58,104 bases of DNA from an uncultured Prevotellaceae bacterium. Its GTDB lineage: Bacteria; Bacteroidota; Bacteroidia; Bacteroidales; Muribaculaceae. Within the stretch, counting starts at the first letter, position 1. Every line of letters starts with the position of its first letter. This document shows positions 44,789 to 53,125 of the stretch, one piece after another. The notes under the pieces are model-generated. The model worked only from the letters and a program-made list of their open reading frames with translations, was not told the DNA's origin and ran no database searches. The stretch covers positions 1-58,104 of the forward strand of contig ONKD01000010.1 in the NCBI GenBank assembly GCA_900318345.1. Reading direction: 5' to 3'. Both the position numbers and the translations under genes were made by a program.

Positions 44789-45044
44789 CTTCACTGACTC
44801 CATCGGCACCATCTGGCGCACCGTCTTGCATTACCTCGGGGTGTTGCTTATCCTGCCCATACGCTTTTATCAAAAATTCATCTCTCCGCTTAAACCGGCT
44901 ACCTGCCGATTCACGCCCTCATGCAGTCAGTATGCCATCGAGGCGATACGCAAGCATGGTCCTTTCAAGGGATTCTTGTTGGCGGTGTGGCGCATCCTCA
45001 GGTGTAATCCATGGGGTGGGAGCGGCTATGACCCCGTGCCATGA
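44781..45044 (+). CDS. yidD: Membrane protein insertion efficiency factor YidD
   Basis: An 87-residue protein: an amphipathic N-terminal segment ([19 protein letters not shown]), then [20 protein letters not shown] and [17 protein letters not shown], the full YidD pattern with three conserved Cys. It aids Sec/YidC-dependent insertion at the inner membrane. A TTG at 44760 opens the frame earlier, but ATG at 44781 gives the usual length. The stop overlaps the next start by 4 bp. Confidence 0.93.
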   Translation: MSSFTDSIGTIWRTVLHYLGVLLILPIRFYQKFISPLKPATCRFTPSCSQYAIEAIRKHGPFKGFLLAVWRILRCNPWGGSGYDPVP

Positions 45045-45688
45045 CTCCGATCATCGACATTCACACCCATCATCTTGATGCCGACGGGGCTCTCATCTCG
45101 GTGGCTCCTCAGGATTTCAACCCGCAACCTGGCAAGTGGTACTCGGTGGGATTCCATCCGTGGCATGCAATAGAAAAGCTCAACGATGAGGATTTTGAAC
45201 TCCTGGAGCGATGTGCCCGGCATCGTCAGGTACTAGCCATAGGCGAAACTGGCATGGATCGCACCCGTGGGGCCGAGCTGGATATACAGGCAGCGGTATT
45301 TGTGAGGCATCTTCAGCTAGCTCATGACTTGGGAAAACCTGTCGTGACGCATTGTGTGCGCGCCGCTCAGGACATTCTCGCTGCCCGCAGTAGAGCCCAC
45401 CTCGATGATGTGCCGCTCATCATCCATGGCATGCGGAGCAATGCCCATGTCGCTCGCACGTTGCTTGATGGCGGCTGCTATCTCTCCTTTGGCTCACGCT
45501 TCAATCCCGAAGCAGTGAACGCTACGCCACCTGACCGCTTGTTCATCGAGACCGACGAAGCCCCTGTTACCATCCTTGAGGTCGCTAGTCTGGTGGCGCA
45601 GGCCTCGCACCTTACCACCGATCAGGTCATCAGCCAGGCCTCTGCTAATGCTTGCCGCATCTTGGGCATTGGTCCAGTGAACGTGTAA
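45041..45688 (+). CDS. TatD-family metal-dependent hydrolase
   Basis: A 215-residue protein. The metal ligands are visible: HTHHLD at the N-terminus (HxH), GETGMD with its Glu, VVTHC with a His, LIIHGM with a His and a final ETDE. The length is somewhat shorter than the usual 250-260, mainly in the loops before the Glu. TatD proteins are metal-dependent DNases or related hydrolases. It is translationally coupled to yidD through an ATGA overlap. Confidence 0.88.
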   Translation: MTPIIDIHTHHLDADGALISVAPQDFNPQPGKWYSVGFHPWHAIEKLNDEDFELLERCARHRQVLAIGETGMDRTRGAELDIQAAVFVRHLQLAHDLGKPVVTHCVRAAQDILAARSRAHLDDVPLIIHGMRSNAHVARTLLDGGCYLSFGSRFNPEAVNATPPDRLFIETDEAPVTILEVASLVAQASHLTTDQVISQASANACRILGIGPVNV

Positions 45689-45697
45689 ACACCTAAT

Positions 45698-45739
45698 AGT
45701 TAGCCCGAGGCGGTAACTGCCCCGGGCCAACTACTATTT
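45698..45739. terminator. Convergent hairpin between tatD and the Tyr-rich lipoprotein gene
   Basis: TAGTTAGCCCG and CGGGCCAACTA (imperfect, around a short inner stem) could end transcription from both sides. The hairpin is followed by a weak T-rich stretch on the plus strand. Confidence 0.55.
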
Positions 45740-45758
45740 CATTAACTTCAATACTGGT

Positions 45759-46268
45759 TTATTTCGATTTTTCACTGACGGCTGCTTCGGTCGCCCTTTT
45801 GGCAGCTGTTGCCTCAAACTTGGGAACAGTAGTCTTGATTGACGCAGAGCTGGCATCCTTGGCAGGTGCCCAGTATCCGGCAGGGCGATATACGGTGTAA
45901 CGGTAGAAGCGGCTGTCGGTAGAAAGGATCAGGAACCCGCGACTGTCATATCCGTAGTAGAGATAATCATAGTCACCATCGTAGTAGCGGATAACCAGGC
46001 GATCGCCATAGGTGTCCCAGTCAAAGTCCACATAGAGCGGGCCATAGTAAGGATCATAATAGGTATAGCGTCCGGTGTAGTTGGCATAGAAATCGTAGCG
46101 CACAACGTCTATTCCTACTAAGTCATACTCATAGGCTCCATTGTAGCCATAGTATGATTCCCAGCTGCCCACGATATCGTCGATGCGGTAAGGCGAATCC
46201 CATCCGTCACATGAGGTCATCGCCATCGCAATCACCCCAACAAGCAGTAAGTTGTATATCTTTTTCAT
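45759..46268 (-). CDS. Tyr/Asp-rich lipoprotein
   Basis: A 169-residue lipoprotein with lipobox MTSCDG (Cys about 20). Residues 30-135 hold an exceptional density of Tyr, Asp and Gly (RYTYYDPYYGPLYVDFDWD, DGDYDYLYYGYD), arranged as alternating strands that resemble a lipocalin-like barrel or a beta-sheet protein. No family was recognised. The C-terminal 35 residues are Ala/Lys-rich and probably flexible. A TACATTTG box on the minus strand lies about 37 bp upstream. Confidence 0.75.
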   Translation of the reverse strand: MKKIYNLLLVGVIAMAMTSCDGWDSPYRIDDIVGSWESYYGYNGAYEYDLVGIDVVRYDFYANYTGRYTYYDPYYGPLYVDFDWDTYGDRLVIRYYDGDYDYLYYGYDSRGFLILSTDSRFYRYTVYRPAGYWAPAKDASSASIKTTVPKFEATAAKRATEAAVSEKSK

Positions 46269-46304
46269 AGCTCAAAAGTTTTAATTGGTTATTGAATAGA
46301 TGTG

Positions 46305-46312
46305 CAAATGTA
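46305..46312 (-). promoter_or_regulatory. -7 box of the Tyr/Asp-rich lipoprotein gene
   Basis: TACATTTG on the minus strand, 37 bp upstream of the start codon. Confidence 0.55.
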
Positions 46313-46366
46313 GTGAAAAGTTGTCAATCAATGATTGGGTTTGAATGTTTTCTTCTTTTTTTCTTG

Positions 46367-46407
46367 AAAAAATGCGCGTGCCACCGGTGTGATATAGTGG
46401 CACGCGC
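46367..46407 (-). terminator. Terminator of the PorT-like barrel gene
   Basis: GCGCGTGCCAC and GTGGCACGCGC (46407-46374, 11 bp, perfect) are followed on the minus strand by ATTTTTT. Confidence 0.85.
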
Positions 46408-46442
46408 CACCCAGAGATTAACGTTTAATAGGCAAATAGCAC

Positions 46443-47117
46443 CTAAAAATTCACACCTATGTTTATAGTGAAGCACCCATTGTGCGTGTCGTTAAAGTCA
46501 TCTTGGCCAATATTGGAGAGGCCGATGTCGTAGCTAGCGTCCACGTAGAGCATATTGAAGCCCACACCACAGCCTAGCTTGAGTCCGCCGTCAAAGCGGT
46601 TGAAGTATCCATCGTCAAAAGAACTGAATGCTGTCCTTGAGCCATAGTTCTTGATGCTGCCATCGGTGCCTATAGCGAGATATCCGCCGGCGTAGGGCTG
46701 TATGCTTGTCTGGTTGCCCACAAAGTGCTTGTACTTAATGAGCAGGGGCACTTCAAGGTAGTTGAGGTCATAGGTGAACTTGTCTTGTCCAGACCCGCTC
46801 TTGCCGCCTTTTTGGCTGTAGTACAGTCCGCTTTCCAGGAATATCGGGGCGCGGTAGGTGAGTTGCGTTCCAGCCGCAAAACCTAGATTCAGGCTAGTCT
46901 TGACTCCGTTCCCGTCCAGCACGGGACTGTCGCTGCTCACGTGAGAGGCATTCATGCCCAGGCGCAGGCCGAAATAGTATCGGTGCCATGCAACATACTC
47001 GTTGCCGTGATGTCCAACCGTTTGTACTCGCGGACGGCTATATCTGTAGCCCGGCTGGGCCAAGGCTGGCATGGCCAGTAGCACACATAACAGGGTGAAG
47101 ATAACAGTCTTTTTCAT
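46443..47117 (-). CDS. Outer-membrane beta-barrel protein, PorT-like family
   Basis: A 224-residue barrel with a signal peptide (about 1-20, ending ALA). The segment FGLRLGMNASHV opens an eight-strand barrel with LNLGFAAGTQLTYRAPIFLESGLYYSQKG, LEVPLLIKYKHF and a final GCFTINIGVNF, all typical of the OMP_b-brl_2 family. Function unknown, possibly an outer-membrane porin-like or anchor protein. The start at 47117 (MKKTVIF) is preferred over an MI two codons earlier. Confidence 0.85.
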   Translation of the reverse strand: MKKTVIFTLLCVLLAMPALAQPGYRYSRPRVQTVGHHGNEYVAWHRYYFGLRLGMNASHVSSDSPVLDGNGVKTSLNLGFAAGTQLTYRAPIFLESGLYYSQKGGKSGSGQDKFTYDLNYLEVPLLIKYKHFVGNQTSIQPYAGGYLAIGTDGSIKNYGSRTAFSSFDDGYFNRFDGGLKLGCGVGFNMLYVDASYDIGLSNIGQDDFNDTHNGCFTINIGVNF

Positions 47118-47292
47118 AATCATGCCGTATTAAATTATTGTCATTTTTGCTGTTTAGACCCCAAGTTTTTTACAAGGTTTAAGCCCTAGGAACGCTAAAC
47201 CGATGAGTGCCCATTTAATCCAGACCAAGCAACCAAAATTGCCGACAAATGGCCGGCAAACAATGAGGTGAAATGATGGGGGAAAGATGATT

Positions 47293-48789
47293 TTACAGGT
47301 AGAGAAAATCCTTGAGATAATGTACCAGCGGTGGGGTGTGGAGCATCCTTGATATGGTGGAATACTGTATCTCAAGGCAGGTGACGAGGGTCACGGTCAA
47401 CAAAATGACAAAAAAGATGCACCAGCGCTTGAATGCCTTACGCCAGTGGCCCTCGGCCAGACGGCAAATCAAATATATCACCACGGGCACGAACAGCGGC
47501 TCAAAGGGTAGAGCATATCGAGCAACAGAGCCTGCCATGATATAGGCGATGATCGCATAGGTGATAGCGGGCCACCAAGCCCATGCGCCCATGTTCTCGT
47601 GGCGGCGCCAGCTGATAAACAGGTAATAGAAAAGCGCTATTCCGCCCAGGGCATACCACCCGTAAGAAAAACGGATAATGTAATTAAAGATGATGTTGTC
47701 TTCACCGACAGCTTGCCAAGGGAAGGGGGCGATAAACTGCAACGATAACGTCAACGGCAGCATGAAAAACTTGTGCCATGGGGAATAGAGGAAATAGAAA
47801 CCGATGAGTTTGCGGAAGGCGTGTCGAGACGGATCATGGCCATCGATATAGGCGACCTGCATGTCCCAGCCGCCGGCAGCGATGTCAGCATGCTGGTCAA
47901 AGGAGTAAGCTGCAAAGTAGTTTCCGGCAAACAGTGTAATCAGCAAGGCAGCCAGCATACCCAATGCAATCGCCCAATCTCGGCGCCAATGGGGTAGGGC
48001 AATGATGACCACGCCCAAAGCGATGAAATAGAGGAATGTGGTGCGCACGAGTGCCATGATGACACAAGCCACCACAAAGGTGATGATGTCGCGCCATGGG
48101 TGGTACCGCTCATCGTCTCCCGAGGCCATTGAAGCCATTGCATATCCCGACATCGATATCGCCAGGAACACGCTTGCTTCTTTCAGGATAATGATGCCCG
48201 ATAACAGGTAATAGGTGAGCAGGCAGGTGATCAACATGCCGCTAGTGAGCAGGGTGTCTATCGGGAGTGAGACACGCCCAGCCAGCAGGCGGCGTGTGGT
48301 CATGCCGGTCAATACCACCGCTGTGAGCGTGAACATGATGTTCATGGCTTGGGGCCAAATGACGCTTAGCCCTAACAGTTTCCATGACAACAGCATCATC
48401 AACGGGAACCCCTTGAAGACGGTGTATTGCGGGTTCACCCGGCCGTCATAGTGATACAAAGCCCACTTGTAATAACCGCGAGCGTCGTTCTTAATGTTGG
48501 GAATCTCAAGGTCATAGCCCTCCAGCGAAGTCCATTCCAGCAGGTTGATGTAGGAAAGGGTCATCAAGCCAATCGCCAGCACCAGCAGCACAACGCTAGC
48601 GGCTGTCGAGGTGCCTCGGGCTCGTGACAGCACAAATTTAGGTACCAGATAGGCCACCAGATAGGCCGCAAGAATGCGTGCGCCGTCGGCCATGCCAAAG
48701 TGGCTCGATGCTACCCCGCCCAGTAGGGCAAAGGCAATCACCTCGACAAGCATCACCATCATATTAGGCCTTGTGGCATCTGGTTTCAT
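47293..48789 (-). CDS. Polytopic membrane protein, glycosyltransferase C-like
   Basis: A 498-residue protein with about 11-13 predicted membrane helices. The loop between helices 2 and 3 contains YDLEIPNIKNDARGYYKWALYHYDG, and the overall plan resembles the GT-C or oligosaccharide-transfer type, but no conserved catalytic DE/DxD pair could be fixed. It is likely to act on lipid-linked sugars at the membrane. It is monocistronic, with a TATTTTTG box upstream, divergent from the glsA-like gene. Confidence 0.6.
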   Translation of the reverse strand: MKPDATRPNMMVMLVEVIAFALLGGVASSHFGMADGARILAAYLVAYLVPKFVLSRARGTSTAASVVLLVLAIGLMTLSYINLLEWTSLEGYDLEIPNIKNDARGYYKWALYHYDGRVNPQYTVFKGFPLMMLLSWKLLGLSVIWPQAMNIMFTLTAVVLTGMTTRRLLAGRVSLPIDTLLTSGMLITCLLTYYLLSGIIILKEASVFLAISMSGYAMASMASGDDERYHPWRDIITFVVACVIMALVRTTFLYFIALGVVIIALPHWRRDWAIALGMLAALLITLFAGNYFAAYSFDQHADIAAGGWDMQVAYIDGHDPSRHAFRKLIGFYFLYSPWHKFFMLPLTLSLQFIAPFPWQAVGEDNIIFNYIIRFSYGWYALGGIALFYYLFISWRRHENMGAWAWWPAITYAIIAYIMAGSVARYALPFEPLFVPVVIYLICRLAEGHWRKAFKRWCIFFVILLTVTLVTCLEIQYSTISRMLHTPPLVHYLKDFLYL

Positions 48790-48840
48790 ATTGACAGGAC
48801 TTGAAAAGTGCTTATAGTTGTTTTATTCGTTTTAGAGTTG

Positions 48841-48848
48841 CAAAAATA
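48841..48848 (-). promoter_or_regulatory. -7 box of the polytopic membrane protein gene
   Basis: TATTTTTG on the minus strand, about 50 bp before the start. Confidence 0.55.
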
Positions 48849-48911
48849 TAACATTTCATTGTTATTGACAAATTTTTCTTCTTATGCTTTTTCATTTTCG
48901 GGCAAAATATC

Positions 48912-48919
48912 TAACTTTG
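48912..48919 (+). promoter_or_regulatory. -7 box of the glsA-like operon
   Basis: TAACTTTG, 31 bp before the ATG. A second box, TAATTTTG at 48920-48927, follows directly and could be used instead. Confidence 0.6.
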
Positions 48920-48950
48920 TAATTTTGTAGAGTGATTGATTACAGTTAAC

Positions 48951-49778
48951 ATGAACGGCAAACTGGTGAAAATAGATGTGGATAATGTGCTCAGGACACG
49001 GCTCCCCAAGCACTATCGTTACATTCCGCGCTTTGTTGTGCGGTGGCTCGAGCGCACCATCTGCCAAGACCGCCTCAACACTATCCTCGAGAAAATGGCG
49101 GACAAGAACAGCGTGGATGCTGCTACTGCGGCGCTCGACGAGATGGGCATCACCGTAACGGCATCAGGTCTTGACATGTTACCCGATGGGCGTTACATGT
49201 TTGTCTCTAACCACCCCCTCGGTGGCTTGGACGGATTGGCGCTTATCTCGTTTCTTGGCAACCGTTACGCTCACAAAATCAAGTTTCTTGTCAACGACTT
49301 GCTCATGGCGGTGGTGCCATTGCGTGGCGTGTTCCTGCCGGTCAACAAGTATGGTCATCAATCACGCGCAGCCGCCAGCCAAATCGAGGAGGCACTTAAG
49401 GGCGATGACCAGTTCATCACCTTCCCGGCGGGACTGTGCTCCAGGATGCAACCCGACGGCACCATTGCCGACCTGCCGTGGCAGAAGGCCGCTGTCGTTC
49501 ATGCCGTCAACTACCAGCGCGATATCGTGCCCATCTACTTTGATGCCCGCAACTCGCGCTTCTTCTACCGTTTTGCCAACTGGCGCAAGCGGTTGGGCAT
49601 AAAGTTCAATATCGAACTCATTTTCTTGCCCAAGGAGATGCTCAAGCAGAGCGGTTCTAACCTGCGTTTTGTCGTCGGCCAGCCCATACCATGGTCATCG
49701 TTCGATGCCCGTGCGCCCAAGCAAGAGGCTGCCCGACTGCGTGATATTGTCTATTCCATGGCCACAATGCCATCATAA
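48951..49778 (+). CDS. glsA: PlsC-like O-acyltransferase, GlsA-like
   Basis: A 275-residue acyltransferase. NHPLGGLD holds the NHx4D catalytic motif of the PlsC/LPLAT family, and FPAGLCSR corresponds to the substrate-binding block. The next gene is a GNAT-type N-acyltransferase. This pair equals the glsA/glsB arrangement that makes glycine lipids in Bacteroides, where GlsB acylates glycine on nitrogen and GlsA adds the second chain. I therefore infer the O-acylation step. The frame is open upstream to a TTG, but ATG at 48951 fits better. It acts at the inner membrane. Confidence 0.8.
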   Translation: MNGKLVKIDVDNVLRTRLPKHYRYIPRFVVRWLERTICQDRLNTILEKMADKNSVDAATAALDEMGITVTASGLDMLPDGRYMFVSNHPLGGLDGLALISFLGNRYAHKIKFLVNDLLMAVVPLRGVFLPVNKYGHQSRAAASQIEEALKGDDQFITFPAGLCSRMQPDGTIADLPWQKAAVVHAVNYQRDIVPIYFDARNSRFFYRFANWRKRLGIKFNIELIFLPKEMLKQSGSNLRFVVGQPIPWSSFDARAPKQEAARLRDIVYSMATMPS

Positions 49779-49794
49779 CCATAAAAATAGCCCT

Positions 49795-50733
49795 ATGGAA
49801 CCTATAATTGATCCTATTCCCGTCGAACTCATTGAGCAGGAACTCACTCCTGAGCGTCTGTTGCGGCACACCAACAAGGCCGACAACGACATCTATGTCG
49901 TCACTGCGCACAACGCCCCCAACACCATGCGTGAGATTGGACGTTTGCGCGAAATCACTTTCCGCGCGGCTGGTGGCGGTACAGGCAAGGCGTGTGACAT
50001 CGACGAGTTTGACCTCATGGACCCGCCCTGCCGGCAATTGCTGGTGTGGAATCCCGATAAGAAGGAAATCATCGGGGCCTACCGCTTTATCGGCGGCTGG
50101 GACGTGAAAGTTAGCGGTCGTGTGCCACGCATCGCTACTGGACACCTGTTCAACTTCAGCGAGCGGTTCCTGAATGAGATACTGCCTGTGACCATTGAGT
50201 TGGGGCGCTCGTTCGTTCGCCCTGAGTACCAGTCAACGCGCGAAGGAGCAAGAGCACTTTTCGCTCTCGACAACCTGTGGGACGGCCTGGGGGCCCTCAC
50301 GATCATTTATCCCCAGGTCAAGTACATGTTTGGCAAGATGACGATGTATCCCTCCTATGTGCGCGACTGCCGCGACATGCTGCTGTGCTTCCTCAACCTT
50401 TATTTCGAGGACAAGGAGGGGCTGGTGGTGCCCATCGACCCGCTGCCCGACACCCGCAACGACGACCCCGAGCTGATGTCGCACTTCGTGGGCAACGATT
50501 TCCGCGAGGACTACAAGCGCCTCAACGCTTTCATCCGCCAGCATGGCATCAACATCCCGCCGTTGGTCAACGCTTACATGGGGTTGTCGCCCAAGATGTT
50601 GCTGCTGGGCACGGCCATCAATCGCGAGTTCGGCAACGTGGAGGAGACCGGCATCCTCATCAACCTCGACGAGATCGCCGACGAGAAGAAGCGTCGCCAC
50701 ATCGATTCCTATCTGGCGAACATCGAGCGGTAA
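49795..50733 (+). CDS. glsB: GNAT-type N-acyltransferase, GlsB-like
   Basis: A 312-residue protein of the hemolysin/OlsB-like acyltransferase group. LREITFRAAGGGTG, LGRSFVRPEYQ and the helical AFIRQHGINIPPLVNAYMGL block are characteristic. It is 16 bp behind the glsA-like gene. By analogy with Bacteroides it forms N-acyl glycine from acyl-ACP or acyl-CoA, the first step in glycine lipid synthesis. Start ATG at 49795 was taken because the frame upstream overlaps the previous gene. Confidence 0.82.
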   Translation: MEPIIDPIPVELIEQELTPERLLRHTNKADNDIYVVTAHNAPNTMREIGRLREITFRAAGGGTGKACDIDEFDLMDPPCRQLLVWNPDKKEIIGAYRFIGGWDVKVSGRVPRIATGHLFNFSERFLNEILPVTIELGRSFVRPEYQSTREGARALFALDNLWDGLGALTIIYPQVKYMFGKMTMYPSYVRDCRDMLLCFLNLYFEDKEGLVVPIDPLPDTRNDDPELMSHFVGNDFREDYKRLNAFIRQHGINIPPLVNAYMGLSPKMLLLGTAINREFGNVEETGILINLDEIADEKKRRHIDSYLANIER

Positions 50734-50746
50734 CCCCCGAATCAAT

Positions 50747-52381
50747 ATGAGAAGAACCGTCAAATTCTCTCTTCTTAGTCTAGCGCTGCTGTTCTTTTTA
50801 ACGGCAACAGGACAGGAGTCACTGGACTCCATCTTAAACATTAATGAAATTGACGTTCTCGGTGAAACGGTATTAATAACCGAATGCGGTCCAGGAGAGG
50901 TTGCCGCTGATGATATCAATTTTCACATTGGAATCATCATGAATGCCGGCAACAGCGAGTTGGCGCCTTACTACATCGCCTCCAACAATTGGGGCGCCAT
51001 CACTCAACAATACTCCACATTGCTTGACGCAGGTTTGTTTCATTACATGACTATCCACCCTGACCGGATATCATGGGGGGCAGGCCTTCAAATCATGGGC
51101 GGCTACGCATCGAGCGCTGGCTACGAGCACTATGACGGTAACGGTCAATTCAATGTGCGGCAACAGCATCCTGCTCGGCTGTGGATACAGCAAGCCTATG
51201 TTGAGGGGAAATACCGCAGCATCTTTGCTGTGGCGGGACAAAGGTGCAAGCAATCGCCCATCGTCAACGGCCGGTTGAGCAGCGGTGACCTCGTCTGGAG
51301 CACCAATTCCCGCCCGCCTGTAGGCATGCGCGCCGGTTTCATTGATTTCCAGGACATCCCGTTTACCAAGGGCTGGGTGCAGATTAAGGGCGAGTTCGGC
51401 TACTTCCGCCAGCTGGATGACAAGTGGCTCGAGAACCACTACAACTATTATAACCATTTCATCACCACGGACACATGGCTGCACTACAAGAGCCTGCATT
51501 TCCGCACCAATCCCAATCAGCCCGTCGTGTTCACCATCGGCGCCCAATCGGCCTGCCAGTTTGGCGGCACGGCCAAATACTACAAGGATGGTCAGCTTGA
51601 TCACACGGTCAAGATGGACGCCGACCTTAAGGCCTTCTGGCGCACCTTTATCGCGGGCAGCGGCGGCAACAGCGCGGGTGACTCGTTTGTCGAGGGCAAC
51701 CATCTGGGCACTTGGGACATCGCGCTCGAGTACAATCTGAATGACGGCAAGCAGTTGCGCGCCTACACCCAATGGCTATGGGAGGATGGCTCGGGTATCG
51801 GCAAGATGAACGGCTTTGACGGCCTGTGGGGACTGGAATACCGCAGCATGGGTGCTCATAGCTTGATCGATGGCGCTGTCATTGAATATATCGATTTCAC
51901 TAACCAGAGCGGCCCCATCCACTGGACTCCTAACGACCATGAGAGCACGGCCATTACCGGCCACTCCTCGGGCGCCGACGATTACTACAATAACTACATC
52001 TACAACGGCTACCAGAGCCGCGGCATGTCCATCGGTTCACCCTTTGTCAAGTCGCCGCTTTACAACCTTGACGGCTACATGCGCTACCGCGACAACGTGC
52101 TGCGCGGTTTTCATGTTGCCATGAAGGGCTATTTGAGCCCCGAATGGACATACTGCCTGAAAGGTTCATACCGCAAGGCATGGGGTACTCCACTCCTGCC
52201 CCGAGTGGGCAGCGTCGATGACTTCTCGATGGCGCTTGATGTTCAATATCATCCAGAATATAAGCTCAAGGGATGGGTGCTCAATGCTACTGTGGCCATG
52301 GACCGCGGCAAACTGTATGGCAACAACTGGGGTGGCATGCTGGGCATCACATATCGTGGCGCTTTTAACTTCAACAAGTGA
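50747..52381 (+). CDS. Wzi-like capsule assembly protein
   Basis: A 544-residue outer-membrane barrel with a signal peptide (about 1-22). The pattern of alternating strands with aromatic girdle residues and the VEGKYRSIFAVAGQRCKQSP and IEYIDFTNQSGPIHW blocks fit the Wzi/YmcA-type family that anchors capsule or exports surface polysaccharide. It lies 13 bp behind the glsB-like gene. Whether it is functionally linked to the lipids or merely cotranscribed is open. The frame upstream to 50543 translates the end of glsB and was rejected. Confidence 0.8.
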   Translation: MRRTVKFSLLSLALLFFLTATGQESLDSILNINEIDVLGETVLITECGPGEVAADDINFHIGIIMNAGNSELAPYYIASNNWGAITQQYSTLLDAGLFHYMTIHPDRISWGAGLQIMGGYASSAGYEHYDGNGQFNVRQQHPARLWIQQAYVEGKYRSIFAVAGQRCKQSPIVNGRLSSGDLVWSTNSRPPVGMRAGFIDFQDIPFTKGWVQIKGEFGYFRQLDDKWLENHYNYYNHFITTDTWLHYKSLHFRTNPNQPVVFTIGAQSACQFGGTAKYYKDGQLDHTVKMDADLKAFWRTFIAGSGGNSAGDSFVEGNHLGTWDIALEYNLNDGKQLRAYTQWLWEDGSGIGKMNGFDGLWGLEYRSMGAHSLIDGAVIEYIDFTNQSGPIHWTPNDHESTAITGHSSGADDYYNNYIYNGYQSRGMSIGSPFVKSPLYNLDGYMRYRDNVLRGFHVAMKGYLSPEWTYCLKGSYRKAWGTPLLPRVGSVDDFSMALDVQYHPEYKLKGWVLNATVAMDRGKLYGNNWGGMLGITYRGAFNFNK

Positions 52382-52851
52382 TGAAAAAGACAACATTATA
52401 TGATAGTAACCATTCCCCCTCTAAGATTAGAGGCGGTCAGGGGGCGTTGATAACAATCATCTGTACGGTTATGATCCTGTTAAGCGCCTGCACCCGAAAC
52501 CACGGTGACATCGGTATCTGGTTCGGCACGTGGCATGTCGAGTCCATCACGGTTGACGACGTGCCCGCCCAGGTCGAGGGCGACTACTTCTTCCAGTTCC
52601 AGAGCACGGTCTTCAGGGTGTCCCAGGTCTATGGCCACGAGCAGTTGGTCGAGAGCTTCGGCACATGGGAAGAAGGTGATGGCAAGATGACCATTAGTTT
52701 CCCTGACCCTGACGTCTTCTATATCCAAATGCCAGGCTTAGAGGACCACAACGACTTTACCGTCACTACCACCTCATCCCACGATGTCATTTTCTCGCGC
52801 GTCACCACCGCAGGCTCAACCGTCACCTATCATCTCCACAAGCAACCTTGA
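52381..52851 (+). CDS. Lipocalin-like lipoprotein
   Basis: A 156-residue lipoprotein with a lipobox LLSACT (Cys about 38) after an unusually long N-terminus. The mature part, IGIWFGTWHVESITVDD...VFRVSQVYGHEQLVESFGTWEE, is that of a small lipocalin-like beta domain. ATG overlaps the Wzi stop by one base (TGATG), so it is part of the operon. The function is unknown. Confidence 0.75.
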   Translation: MKKTTLYDSNHSPSKIRGGQGALITIICTVMILLSACTRNHGDIGIWFGTWHVESITVDDVPAQVEGDYFFQFQSTVFRVSQVYGHEQLVESFGTWEEGDGKMTISFPDPDVFYIQMPGLEDHNDFTVTTTSSHDVIFSRVTTAGSTVTYHLHKQP

Positions 52852-53125
52852 TTGTACCCTATCTGGCGGATGCCTCCCTAAAGCCTAAAACCCGCTTTCC
52901 CTGCGTGCAATCCCCTTTTTTCACATATAATTACCACGAATTTTCCATTAATTATATGATCAATTCACGGCAATTCACGTGAAAAAAATTTAAAAGTTTG
53001 TCCTTCTTGTCTTTCTTGTCTTCTAACCCAAGACCGTAGCGGCTTCGCGCCTTTGCGTGAGGCCAGGAAGCGGATGCCTCTCTATACTTTAACCTCTAAC
53101 CTCTATACTGCTCGCGCAGCGAGCA
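52852..53125. repeat. Non-coding stretch of interspersed repeats
   Basis: This 274-bp interval holds no gene. It contains GCGGATGCCTCCCT near 52866 and GCGGATGCCTCTCT near 53071, inverted AATTAC/GTGAATT-type segments (ACCACGAATTTTCC, CGGCAATTCACGTG) and TAACCTCTAACCTCTA, which resembles the stretch behind the DUF1573 gene at 10680. A hairpin GCTCGCTGCGCGAGC adjoins the stop of the next gene on the minus strand. It looks like a composite of Bacteroidota interspersed repeats. Confidence 0.5.

Noticed and set aside
50543-50746. Longer N-terminus for the Wzi-like protein
   Set aside because: This part is an out-of-frame translation of the end of the glsB-like gene; the signal peptide begins at 50747.
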